Notes under the pieces: model-generated
Seen by the model: only the letters and a program-made list of their open reading frames with translations
What the model was told of the DNA's origin: nothing
Database searches by the model: none
Translations under genes and position numbers: made by a program
Source: Lepidurus packardi
Taxonomy: Eukaryota; Arthropoda; Branchiopoda; Notostraca; Triopsidae
Direction: 5' to 3'
DNA: 64,000 nt
Assembly (NCBI GenBank): GCA_023053545.1
Contig: JAKZAN010000047.1
Location: 1 to 64,000, forward strand
Shown: one piece after another, positions 46,833 through 58,660 of the stretch
Position numbering within the stretch: the first letter of the stretch is position 1
Layout of the letters: the number at the start of each line of letters is the position of its first letter

Positions 46833-48824
46833 ATTAAGGAATTAATTCAGTCCGTAAGGAATTAATTCAGTCCGTAAGGAATTATTTCAGTATGTAAGGA
46901 AATAATTCAGTCCGTAAGTAATTAATTCAGTCCGTAAGGAATAACTTCAGTACGTAAAGAAATAATTCAGTCCGAAATGGATTAATTAAGTCCGTAATGA
47001 ATTAATTCAGTCCGTAAGGAATTAATAAAATCCGTACGGAATTAATTCAGACCGTAAGGAATTAATTAAGTACGTAAGGAATTAACTAAGTCCGAAAGGA
47101 ATTAATTCAGTCCGTAAGGAATTAATTCAGTCCGTAAGGATTTAATTCAGTCAGTAAGGAATTAATTCAGTCCGTAAGGAATTAATTCAGTCCGTAAGGA
47201 ATTAATTCAGTCCGTAAGGATTTAATTCAGTCCGTAAGGTATTAATTCAGTCCGTAAGGAATTAATTCAGTCCGTAAGGAATTAATTCAGTCTCTAATGG
47301 ATTAATTAAGTCCGTAATGAATAAATTCAGTCCGTAAGGAATTAATAAAATCCGTACGGAATTAATTCAGTTCGTAAGGAATTTATTTAGTCCGTAAGGA
47401 ATTAATAAAATCCGTACGGAATTAATTCAGTCCGTAAGGAATTAATAAAATCCGTACGGAATTAATTCAGACCGTAAGGAATTAATTCAGTCCGTAAGGA
47501 ATTAATTCAGTCTGTAATGGATTAATTAAGTCCGTAATGAATAAATTCAGTCCGTAAGGAATTAATAAAATCCGTACGGAATTAATTCAGTTCGTAAGGA
47601 ATTTATTTAGTCCGTAAGGAATTAATAAAATCCGTACGGAATTAATTCAGTCCGTAAGGAATTAATAAAATCCGTACGGAATTAATTCAGTCCGTAAGGA
47701 ATTAATTCAGTCCGTAAGGAATTAATTCAGTCCGTGAGGATTTTATTCAGTCCGTAAGGTATTAATTCAGTCCGTAAGGAATTAATTCAGTCCGTAAGGA
47801 ATTAATTCAGTCTGTAATGGATTAATTAAGTCCGTAATGAATAAATTCAGTCCGTAAGGAATTAATAAAATCCGTACGGAATTAATTCAGTTCGTAAGGA
47901 ATTTATTCAGTCCGTAAGGAATTAATGAAATCCGTACGGAATTAATTCAGTCCGTAAGGAATTAATGAAATCCGTGCGGAATTAATTCAGACCGTAAGGA
48001 ATTAATTAAGTACGTAAGGAATTAATTAAGTCCGTAAGGAATTAATTCAGTCCGTAAGGAATTAATTTAGTCCGTAAGGAATTAATTCAGTCCGTAAGGA
48101 ATTAATTCAGTCAGTAAGGAATTAATTCAGTCCGTAAGGAATTAATTCAGTCCGTAAGGAATTAATTCAGTCCGTAAGGATTTAATTCAGTCCGTAAGGT
48201 ATTAATTCAGTCCGTAAGGAATTTATTCAGTCCGTAAGGAATTAATAAAATCCGTACGGAATTAATTCAGTTCGTAAGGAATTTATTCAGTCCGTAAGGA
48301 ATTAATGAAATCCGTACGGAATTAATTCAGTCCGTAAGGAATTAATAAAATCCGTACGGAATTAATTCAGACCGTAAGGAATTAATTAAGTACGTAAGGA
48401 ATTAATTAAGTCCGTAAGGAATTAATTCAGTCCGTAAGGAATTAATTTAGTCCGTAAGGAATTAATTCAGTCCGTAAGGAATTAATTCAGTCAGTAAGGA
48501 ATTAATTCAGTCCGTAATTAATTAATTCAGTCCGTAAGGAATTAATTCAGTCCGTAAGGATTTAATTCAGTCCGTAAGGTATTAATTCAGTCCGTAAGGA
48601 ATTTATTCAGTCCGTAAGGAATTAATAAAATCCGTACGGAATTAATTCAGTACGTAAGGAATTAATAAAATCCGTACGGAATTAATTCAGACCGTAAGGA
48701 ATTATTTAAGTACGTAAGGAATTAATTAAGTCCGTAAGGAATTAATTCAGTCCGTAAGGAATTAATTCAGTCCGTAAGGAATTAATTCAGTCCGTATGAA
48801 ATTAATTCAGTCCGTAAGGAATTA
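46833..48824 (+). repeat. 1992-bp higher-order repeat, copy 2
   Basis: Full-length copy of 44841-46832. By eye I found one clear difference, TCCGTGAGGA at 47731, where copies 1 and 3 have GTAAGGA. That implies very recent amplification, or an assembly duplication. Confidence 0.92.
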
Positions 48825-50437
48825 ATTAAGGAATTAATTCAGTCCGTAAGGAATTAATTCAGTCCGTAAGGAATTATTTCAGTATGTAAGGAAATAATTC
48901 AGTCCGTAAGTAATTAATTCAGTCCGTAAGGAATAACTTCAGTACGTAAAGAAATAATTCAGTCCGAAATGGATTAATTAAGTCCGTAATGAATTAATTC
49001 AGTCCGTAAGGAATTAATAAAATCCGTACGGAATTAATTCAGACCGTAAGGAATTAATTAAGTACGTAAGGAATTAACTAAGTCCGAAAGGAATTAATTC
49101 AGTCCGTAAGGAATTAATTCAGTCCGTAAGGATTTAATTCAGTCAGTAAGGAATTAATTCAGTCCGTAAGGAATTAATTCAGTCCGTAAGGAATTAATTC
49201 AGTCCGTAAGGATTTAATTCAGTCCGTAAGGTATTAATTCAGTCCGTAAGGAATTAATTCAGTCCGTAAGGAATTAATTCAGTCTCTAATGGATTAATTA
49301 AGTCCGTAATGAATAAATTCAGTCCGTAAGGAATTAATAAAATCCGTACGGAATTAATTCAGTTCGTAAGGAATTTATTTAGTCCGTAAGGAATTAATAA
49401 AATCCGTACGGAATTAATTCAGTCCGTAAGGAATTAATAAAATCCGTACGGAATTAATTCAGACCGTAAGGAATTAATTCAGTCCGTAAGGAATTAATTC
49501 AGTCTGTAATGGATTAATTAAGTCCGTAATGAATAAATTCAGTCCGTAAGGAATTAATAAAATCCGTACGGAATTAATTCAGTTCGTAAGGAATTTATTT
49601 AGTCCGTAAGGAATTAATAAAATCCGTACGGAATTAATTCAGTCCGTAAGGAATTAATAAAATCCGTACGGAATTAATTCAGTCCGTAAGGAATTAATTC
49701 AGTCCGTAAGGAATTAATTCAGTCCGTAAGGATTTTATTCAGTCCGTAAGGTATTAATTCAGTCCGTAAGGAATTAATTCAGTCCGTAAGGAATTAATTC
49801 AGTCTGTAATGGATTAATTAAGTCCGTAATGAATAAATTCAGTCCGTAAGGAATTAATAAAATCCGTACGGAATTAATTCAGTTCGTAAGGAATTTATTC
49901 AGTCCGTAAGGAATTAATGAAATCCGTACGGAATTAATTCAGTCCGTAAGGAATTAATGAAATCCGTGCGGAATTAATTCAGACCGTAAGGAATTAATTA
50001 AGTACGTAAGGAATTAATTAAGTCCGTAAGGAATTAATTCAGTCCGTAAGGAATTAATTTAGTCCGTAAGGAATTAATTCAGTCCGTAAGGAATTAATTC
50101 AGTCAGTAAGGAATTAATTCAGTCCGTAAGGAATTAATTCAGTCCGTAAGGAATTAATTCAGTCCGTAAGGATTTAATTCAGTCCGTAAGGTATTAATTC
50201 AGTCCGTAAGGAATTTATTCAGTCCGTAAGGAATTAATAAAATCCGTACGGAATTAATTCAGTACGTAAGGAATTAATAAAAATCCGTACGGAATTAATT
50301 CAGACCGTAAGGAATTATTTAAGTACGTAAGGAATTAATTAAGTCCGTAAGGAATTAATTCAGTCCGTAAGGAATTAATTCAGTCCGTAAGGAATTAATT
50401 CAGTCCGTATGAAATTAATTCAGTCCGTAAGGAATTA
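48825..50437 (+). repeat. 1992-bp higher-order repeat, copy 3, internally deleted (1613 bp)
   Basis: Begins like copies 1 and 2 but lacks 380 bp (19 monomers), and has a 1-bp insertion (AAAAATCCG near 50281). The missing piece is one of the two internal 380-bp repeats. The remaining one carries CGTGCGG at 49965 from the first repeat and the TCAGTACG sequence from the second, so the deletion joins the two repeats. Confidence 0.9.
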
Positions 50438-53340
50438 ATTAAGGAATTAATTCAGTCCGTAAGGAATTAATTCAGTCCGTAAGGAATTATTTCAGTATGT
50501 AAGGAAATAATTCAGTCCGTAAGTAATTAATTCAGTCCGTAAGGAATAACTTCAGTACGTAAAGAAATAATTCAGTCCGAAATGGATTAATTAAGTCCGT
50601 AATGAATTAATTCAGTCCGTAAGGAATTAATAAAATCCGTACGGAATTAATTCAGACCGTAAGGAATTAATTAAGTACGTAAGGAATTAACTAAGTCCGA
50701 AAGGAATTAATTCAGTCCGTAAGGAATTAATTCAGTCCGTAAGGATTTAATTCAGTCAGTAAGGAATTAATTCAGTCCGTAAGGAATTAATTCAGTCCGT
50801 AAGGAATTAATTCAGTCCGTAAGGATTTAATTCAGTCCGTAAGGTATTAATTCAGTCCGTAAGGAATTAATTCAGTCCGTAAGGAATTAATTCAGTCTGT
50901 AATGGATTAATTAAGTCCGTAATGAATAAATTCAGTCAGTAAGGAATTAATAAAATCCGTACGGAATTAATTCAGTTCGTAAGGAATTTATTTAGTCCGT
51001 AAGGAATTAATAAAATCCGTACGGAATTAATTCAATCCGTAAGGAATTAATAAAATCCGTACGGAATTAATTCAGACCGTAAGGAATTAATTAAGTACGT
51101 AAGGAATTAATTAAGTCCGAAAGGAATTAATTCAGTCCGTAAGGAATTAATTTAGTCCGTAAGGAATTAATTCAGTCCGTAAGGAATTAATTCAGTCAGT
51201 AAGGAATTAATTCAGTCCGTAAGGAATTAATTCAGTCCGTAAGGAATTAATTCAGTCCGTAAGGATTTAATTCAGTCCGTAAGGTATTAATTCAGTCCGT
51301 AAGGAATTTATTCAGTCCGTAAGGAATTAATAAAATCCGTACGGAATTAATTCAGTACGTAAGGAATTAATAAAATCCGTACGGAATTAATTCAGACCGT
51401 AAGGAATTAATTAAGTACGTAAGGAATTAATTAAGTCCGTAAGGAATTAATTCAGTCCGTAAGGAATTAATTTAGTCCGTAAGGAATTAATTCAGTCCGT
51501 AATGAATTAATTCAGTCCGTATGAAATTAATTCAGTCCGTAAGGAATTAATTAAGGAATTAATTCAGTCCGTAAGGAATTAATTCAGTCCGTAAGGAATT
51601 ATTTCAGTATGTAAGGAAATAATTCAGTCCGTAAGTAATTAATTCAGTCCGTAAGGAATAACTTCAGTACGTAAAGAAATAATTCAGTCCGTAATGGATT
51701 AATTAAGTCCGTAATGAATTAATTCAGTCCGTAAGGAATTAATAAAATCCGTACGGAATTAATTCAGACCGTAAGGAATTAATTAAGTACGTAAGGAATT
51801 AACTAAGTCCGAAAGGAATTAATTCAGTCCGTAAGGAATTAATTCAGTCCGTAAGGATTTAATTCAGTGAGTAAGGAATTAATTCAGTCCGTAAGGAATT
51901 AATTCAGTCCGTAAGGAATTAATTCAGTCCGTAAGGATTTAATTCAGTCCGTAAGGTATTAATTCAGTCCGTAAGGAATTAATTCAGTCCGTAAGGAATT
52001 AATTCAGTCTGTAATGGATTAATTAAGTCCGTAATGAATAAATTCAGTCCGTAAGGAATTAATAAAATCCGTACGGAATTAATTCAGTTCGTAAGGAATT
52101 TATTCAGTCCGTAAGGAATTAATAAAATCCGTACGGAATTAATTCAGTCCATAAGGAATTAATAAAATCCGTACGGAATTAATTCAGACCGTAAGGAATT
52201 AATTAAGTACGTAAGGAATTAATTAAGTCCGTAAGGAATTAATTCAGTCCGTAAGGAATTAATTTAGTCCGTAAGGAATTAATTCAGTCCGTAAGGAATT
52301 AATTAAGTCAGTAAGGAATTAATTCAGTCCGTAAGGAATTAATTCAGTCCGTAAGGAATTAATTCAGTCCGTAAGGATTTAATTCAGTCCGTAAGGTATT
52401 AATTCAGTCCGTAAGGAATTAATTCAGTCCGTAAGGAATTAATTCAGTCCGTAAGGAAATAATTCAGTCCGTAAGGATTTAATTCAGTCCGTAAGGTATT
52501 AATTCAGTCCGTAAGGAATTAAGTCAGTCCGTAAGGAATTAATTCAGTCCGTATGAAATTAATTCAGTCCGTAAGGAATTAATAAAGGAATTAATTCAGT
52601 CCGTAAGGAATTAATTCAGTCCGTAAGGAATAACTTCAGTACGTAAGGAAATAATTCAGTCCGTAATATATTAATTAAGTCCGTAATGAATTAATTCAGT
52701 CCGTAAGGAATTAATAAAATCCGTACGGAATTAATTCAGGCCGTAAGGAATTAATTCAGTCCGTAAGGAATTAATTCAGTCCGTAAGGAATTAATTCAGT
52801 CCGTAAGGAATTAATTCAGTCAGTAAGGAATTAATTCAGTCCGTAAGGAATTAATTCAGTCCGTAAGGAATTAATTCAGTCCGTAAGGATTTAATTCAGT
52901 CCGTAAGGTATTAATTCAGTCCGTAAGGAATTAATTAAGTCCGTAATGAATTAATTCAGTCCGTATGAAATTAATTCAGTCCGTAAGGAATTAATTAAGG
53001 AATTAATTCAGTCCGTAAGGAATTAATTCAGTCCGCAAGGAATTATTTCAGTACGTAAGGAAATAATTCAGTCCGTAAGTAATTAATTCAGTCCGTAAGG
53101 AATAACTTCAGTACGTAAAGAAATAATTCAGTCCGTAATGGATTAATTAAGTCCGTAATGAATTAATTCAGTCCGTAAGGAATTAATAAAATCCGTACGG
53201 AATTAATTCAGACCGTAAGGAATTAATTAAGTACGTAAGGAATTAACTAAGTCCGAAAGGAATTAATTCAGTCCGTAAGGAATTAATTCAGTCCGTAAGG
53301 ATTTAATTCAGTCAGTAAGGATTTAATTCAGTCCGTAAGG
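50438..53340 (+). repeat. 2.9-kb block, copy 1 (pair with 55818-58660)
   Basis: Shared landmarks: 12-bp units 50438/55818, 51550/56870, 52582/57902 (both ATAAAGGAATTA) and 52994/58314; rare TCAGTGAGTAAGG 51861/57181; rare GTAATATATTA 52661/57981. The offset falls from 5380 to 5320 because the second copy lacks one monomer near 56041 and two near 56701. Confidence 0.88.
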
Positions 53341-54725
53341 AATTAATTAAGTACGTAAGGAATTAACTAAGTCCGAAAGGAATTAATTCAGTCCGTAAGG
53401 AATTAATTCAGTCCGTAAGGATTTAATTCAGTCAGTAAGGAATTAATTCAGTCCGTAAGGAATTAATTCAGTCCGTAAGGAATTAATTCAGTCCGTAAGG
53501 ATTTAATTCAGTCCGTAAGGTATTAATTCAGTCCGTAAGGAATTAATTCAGTCCGTAAGGAATTATTTCAGTCTCTAATGGATTAATTAAGTCCGTAATG
53601 AATAAATTCAGTCCGTAAGGAATTAATAAAATCCGTACGGAATTAATTCAGTTCGTAAGGAATTTATTTAGTCCGTAAGGAATTAATAAAATCCGTACGG
53701 AATTAATTCAGTCCGTAAGGAATTAATAAAATCCGTACGGAATTAATTCAGACCGTAAGGAATTAATTCAGTCCGTAAGGAATTAATTCAGTCTGTAATG
53801 GATTAATTAAGTCCGTAATGAATAAATTCAGTCCGTAAGGAATTAATAAAATCCGTACGGAATTAATTCAGTTCGTAAGGAATTTATTTAGTCCGTAAGG
53901 AATTAATAAAATCCGTACGGAATTAATTCAGTCCGTAAGGAATTAATAAAATCCGTACGGAATTAATTCAGTCCGTAAGGAATTAATTCAGTCCGTAAGG
54001 AATTAATTCAGTCCGTAAGGATTTTATTCAGTCCGTAAGGTATTAATTCAGTCCGTAAGGAATTAATTCAGTCCGTAAGGAATTAATTCAGTCTGTAATG
54101 GATTAATTAAGTCCGTAATGAATAAATTCAGTCCGTAAGGAATTAATAAAATCCGTACGGAATTAATTCAGTTCGTAAGGAATTTATTCAGTCCGTAAGG
54201 AATTAATGAAATCCGTACGGAATTAATTCAGTCCGTAAGGAATTAATAAAATCCGTACGGAATTAATTCAGACCGTAAGGAATTAATTAAGTACGTAAGG
54301 AATTAATTAAGTCCGTAAGGAATTAATTCAGTCCGTAATTAATTAATTTAGTCCGTAAGGAATTAATTCAGTCCGTAAGGAATTAATTCAGTCAGTAAGG
54401 AATTAATTCAGTCCGTAAGGAATTAATTCAGTCCGTAAGGAATTAATTCAGTCCGTAAGGATTTAATTCAGTCCGTAAGGTATTAATTCAGTCCGTAAGG
54501 AATTTATTCAGTCCGTAAGGAATTAATAAAATCCGTACGGAATTAATTCAGTACGTAAGGAATTAATAAAATCCGTACGGAATTAATTCAGACCGTAAGG
54601 AATTATTTAAGTACGTAAGGAATTAATTAAGTCCGTAAGGAATTAATTCAGTCCGTAAGGAATTAATTCAGTCCGTAAGGAATTAATTCAGTCCGTATGA
54701 AATTAATTCAGTCCGTAAGGAATTA
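52994..54725 (+). repeat. Relative of the 1992-bp repeat with 120-bp tandem duplication
   Basis: Shares TCTCTAATGG (53573) and the following variant order with the 44.8-50.4 kb repeats. It has a six-monomer duplication, 53221-53340 and 53341-53460, both starting with the AAGTACG and AACTAAGTCCGAAAGG units. It ends with a GTAATTAATTAATTTAG unit near 54337 that the next block copies. Confidence 0.78.
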
Positions 54726-55817
54726 ATTAAGGAATTAATTCAGTCCGTAAGGAATTAATTCAGTCCGTAAGGAATTATTTCAGTATGTAAGGAAATAATT
54801 CAGTCCGTAAGTAATTAATTCAGTCCGTAAGGAATAACTTCAGTACGTAAAGAAATAATTCAGTCCGAAATGGATTAATTAAGTCCGTAATGAATTAATT
54901 CAGTCCGTAAGGAATTAATAAAATCCGTACGGAATTAATTCAGACCGTAAGGAATTAATTAAGTACGTAAGGAATTAACTAAGTCCGAAAGGAATTAATT
55001 CAGTCCGTAAGGAATTAATTCAGTCCGTAAGGATTTAATTCAGTCAGTAAGGAATTAATTCAGTCCGTAAGGAATTAATTCAGTCCGTAAGGAATTAATT
55101 CAGTCCGTAAGGATTTTATTCAGTCCGTAAGGTATTAATTCAGTCCGTAAGGAATTAATTCAGTCCGTAAGGAATTAAGTCAGTCTGTAATGGATTAATT
55201 AAGTCCGTAATGAATAAATTCAGTCCGTAAGGAATTAATAAAATCCGTACGGAATTAATTCAGTTCGTAAGGAATTTATTCAGTCCGTAAGGAATTAATG
55301 AAATCCGTACGGAATTAATTCAGTCCGTAAGGAATTAATAAAATCCGTACGGAATTAATTCAGACCGTAAGGAATTAATTAAGTACGTAAGGAATTAATT
55401 AAGTCCGTAAGGAATTAATTCAGTCCGTAATTAATTAATTTAGTCCGTAAGGAATTAATTCAGTCCGTAAGGAATTAATTCAGTCAGTAAGGAATTAATT
55501 CAGTCCGTAAGGAATTAATTCAGTCCGTAAGGAATTAATTCAGTCCGTAAGGATTTAATTCAGTCCGTAAGGTATTAATTCAGTCCGTAAGGAATTTATT
55601 CAGTCCGTAAGGAATTAATAAAATCCGTACGGAATTAATTCAGTACGTAAGGAATTAATAAAATCCGTACGGAATTAATTCAGACCGTAAGGAATTATTT
55701 AAGTACGTAAGGAATTAATTAAGTCCGTAAGGAATTAATTCAGTCCGTAAGGAATTAATTCAGTCCGTAAGGAATTAATTCAGTCCGTATGAAATTAATT
55801 CAGTCCGTAAGGAATTA
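54726..55817 (+). repeat. 1092-bp block duplicating the end of the previous one
   Basis: The ATTATTTAAGTACG unit near 54603 and 55695, and the GTAATTAATTAATTTAG unit near 54337 and 55429, are 1092 bp apart, the same as the 12-bp units at 54726 and 55818. The block begins with the usual TTTCAGTATG series. Confidence 0.78.
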
Positions 55818-58660
55818 ATTAAGGAATTAATTCAGTCCGTAAGGAATTAATTCAGTCCGTAAGGAATTATTTCAGTATGTAAGGAAATAATTCAGTCCGT
55901 AAGTAATTAATTCAGTCCGTAAGGAATAACTTCAGTACGTAAAGAAATAATTCAGTCCGAAATGGATTAATTAAGTCCGTAATGAATTAATTCAGTCCGT
56001 AAGGAATTAATAAAATCCGTACGGAATTAATTCAGACCGTAAGGAATTAACTAAGTCCGAAAGGAATTAATTCAGTCCGTAAGGAATTAATTCAGTCCGT
56101 AAGGATTTAATTCAGTCAGTAAGGAATTAATTCAGTCCGTAAGGAATTAATTCAGTCCGTAAGGAATTAATTCAGTCCGTAAGGATTTAATTCAGTCCGT
56201 AAGGTATTAATTCAGTCCGTAAGGAATTAATTCAGTCCGTAAGGAATTAATTCAGTCTGTAATGGATTAATTAAGTCCGTAATGAATAAATTCAGTCAGT
56301 AAGGAATTAATAAAATCCGTACGGAATTAATTCAGTTCGTAAGGAATTTATTTAGTCCGTAAGGAATTAATAAAATCCGTACGGAATTAATTCAGTCCGT
56401 AAGGAATTAATAAAATCCGTACGGAATTAATTCAGACCGTAAGGAATTAATTAAGTACGTAAGGAATTAATTAAGTCCGAAAGGAATTAATTCAGTCCGT
56501 AAGGAATTAATTTAGTCCGTAAGGAATTAATTCAGTCCGTAAGGAATTAATTCAGTCAGTAAGGAATTAATTCAGTCCGTAAGGAATTAATTCAGTCCGT
56601 AAGGAATTAATTCAGTCCGTAAGGATTTAATTCAGTCCGTAAGGTATTAATTCAGTCCGTAAGGAATTTATTCAGTCCGTAAGGAATTAATAAAATCCGT
56701 ACGGAATTAATTCAGACCGTAAGGAATTAATTAAGTACGTAAGGAATTAATTAAGTCCGTAAGGAATTAATTCAGTCCGTAAGGAATTAATTTAGTCCGT
56801 AAGGAATTAATTCAGTCCGTAATGAATTAATTCAGTCCGTATGAAATTAATTCAGTCCGTAAGGAATTAATTAAGGAATTAATTCAGTCCGTAAGGAATT
56901 AATTCAGTCCGTAAGGAATTATTTCAGTATGTAAGGAAATAATTCAGTCCGTAAGTAATTAATTCAGTCCGTAAGGAATAACTTCAGTACGTAAAGAAAT
57001 AATTCAGTCCGTAATGGATTAATTAAGTCCGTAATGAATTAATTCAGTCCGTAAGGAATTAATAAAATCCGTACGGAATTAATTCAGACCGTAAGGAATT
57101 AATTAAGTACGTAAGGAATTAACTAAGTCCGAAAGGAATTAATTCAGTCCGTAAGGAATTAATTCAGTCCGTAAGGATTTAATTCAGTGAGTAAGGAATT
57201 AATTCAGTCCGTAAGGAATTAATTCAGTCCGTAAGGAATTAATTCAGTCCGTAAGGATTTAATTCAGTCCGTAAGGTATTAATTCAGTCCGTAAGGAATT
57301 AATTCAGTCCGTAAGGAATTAATTCAGTCTGTAATGGATTAATTAAGTCCGTAATGAATAAATTCAGTCCGTAAGGAATTAATAAAATCCGTACGGAATT
57401 AATTCAGTTCGTAAGGAATTTATTCAGTCCGTAAGGAATTAATAAAATCCGTACGGAATTAATTCAGTCCATAAGGAATTAATAAAATCCGTACGGAATT
57501 AATTCAGACCGTAAGGAATTAATTAAGTACGTAAGGAATTAATTAAGTCCGTAAGGAATTAATTCAGTCCGTAAGGAATTAATTTAGTCCGTAAGGAATT
57601 AATTCAGTCCGTAAGGAATTAATTAAGTCAGTAAGGAATTAATTCAGTCCGTAAGGAATTAATTCAGTCCGTAAGGAATTAATTCAGTCCGTAAGGATTT
57701 AATTCAGTCCGTAAGGTATTAATTCAGTCCGTAAGGAATTAATTCAGTCCGTAAGGAATTAATTCAGTCCGTAAGGAAATAATTCAGTCCGTAAGGATTT
57801 AATTCAGTCCGTAAGGTATTAATTCAGTCCGTAAGGAATTAAGTCAGTCCGTAAGGAATTAATTCAGTCCGTATGAAATTAATTCAGTCCGTAAGGAATT
57901 AATAAAGGAATTAATTCAGTCCGTAAGGAATTAATTCAGTCCGTAAGGAATAACTTCAGTACGTAAGGAAATAATTCAGTCCGTAATATATTAATTAAGT
58001 CCGTAATGAATTAATTCAGTCCGTAAGGAATTAATAAAATCCGTACGGAATTAATTCAGGCCGTAAGGAATTAATTCAGTCCGTAAGGAATTAATTCAGT
58101 CCGTAAGGAATTAATTCAGTCCGTAAGGAATTAATTCAGTCAGTAAGGAATTAATTCAGTCCGTAAGGAATTAATTCAGTCCGTAAGGAATTAATTCAGT
58201 CCGTAAGGATTTAATTCAGTCCGTAAGGTATTAATTCAGTCCGTAAGGAATTAATTAAGTCCGTAATGAATTAATTCAGTCCGTATGAAATTAATTCAGT
58301 CCGTAAGGAATTAATTAAGGAATTAATTCAGTCCGTAAGGAATTAATTCAGTCCGCAAGGAATTATTTCAGTACGTAAGGAAATAATTCAGTCCGTAAGT
58401 AATTAATTCAGTCCGTAAGGAATAACTTCAGTACGTAAAGAAATAATTCAGTCCGTAATGGATTAATTAAGTCCGTAATGAATTAATTCAGTCCGTAAGG
58501 AATTAATAAAATCCGTACGGAATTAATTCAGACCGTAAGGAATTAATTAAGTACGTAAGGAATTAACTAAGTCCGAAAGGAATTAATTCAGTCCGTAAGG
58601 AATTAATTCAGTCCGTAAGGAATTAATTCAGTCAGTAAGGATTTAATTCAGTCCGTAAGG
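55818..58660 (+). repeat. 2.9-kb block, copy 2 (pair with 50438-53340)
   Basis: Second copy, ending where copy 1 enters its 120-bp duplication. Since both copies carry the rare GTGAGTAAGG and GTAATATATTA units, duplication of the whole segment is more likely than independent assembly from common variants. Confidence 0.86.
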
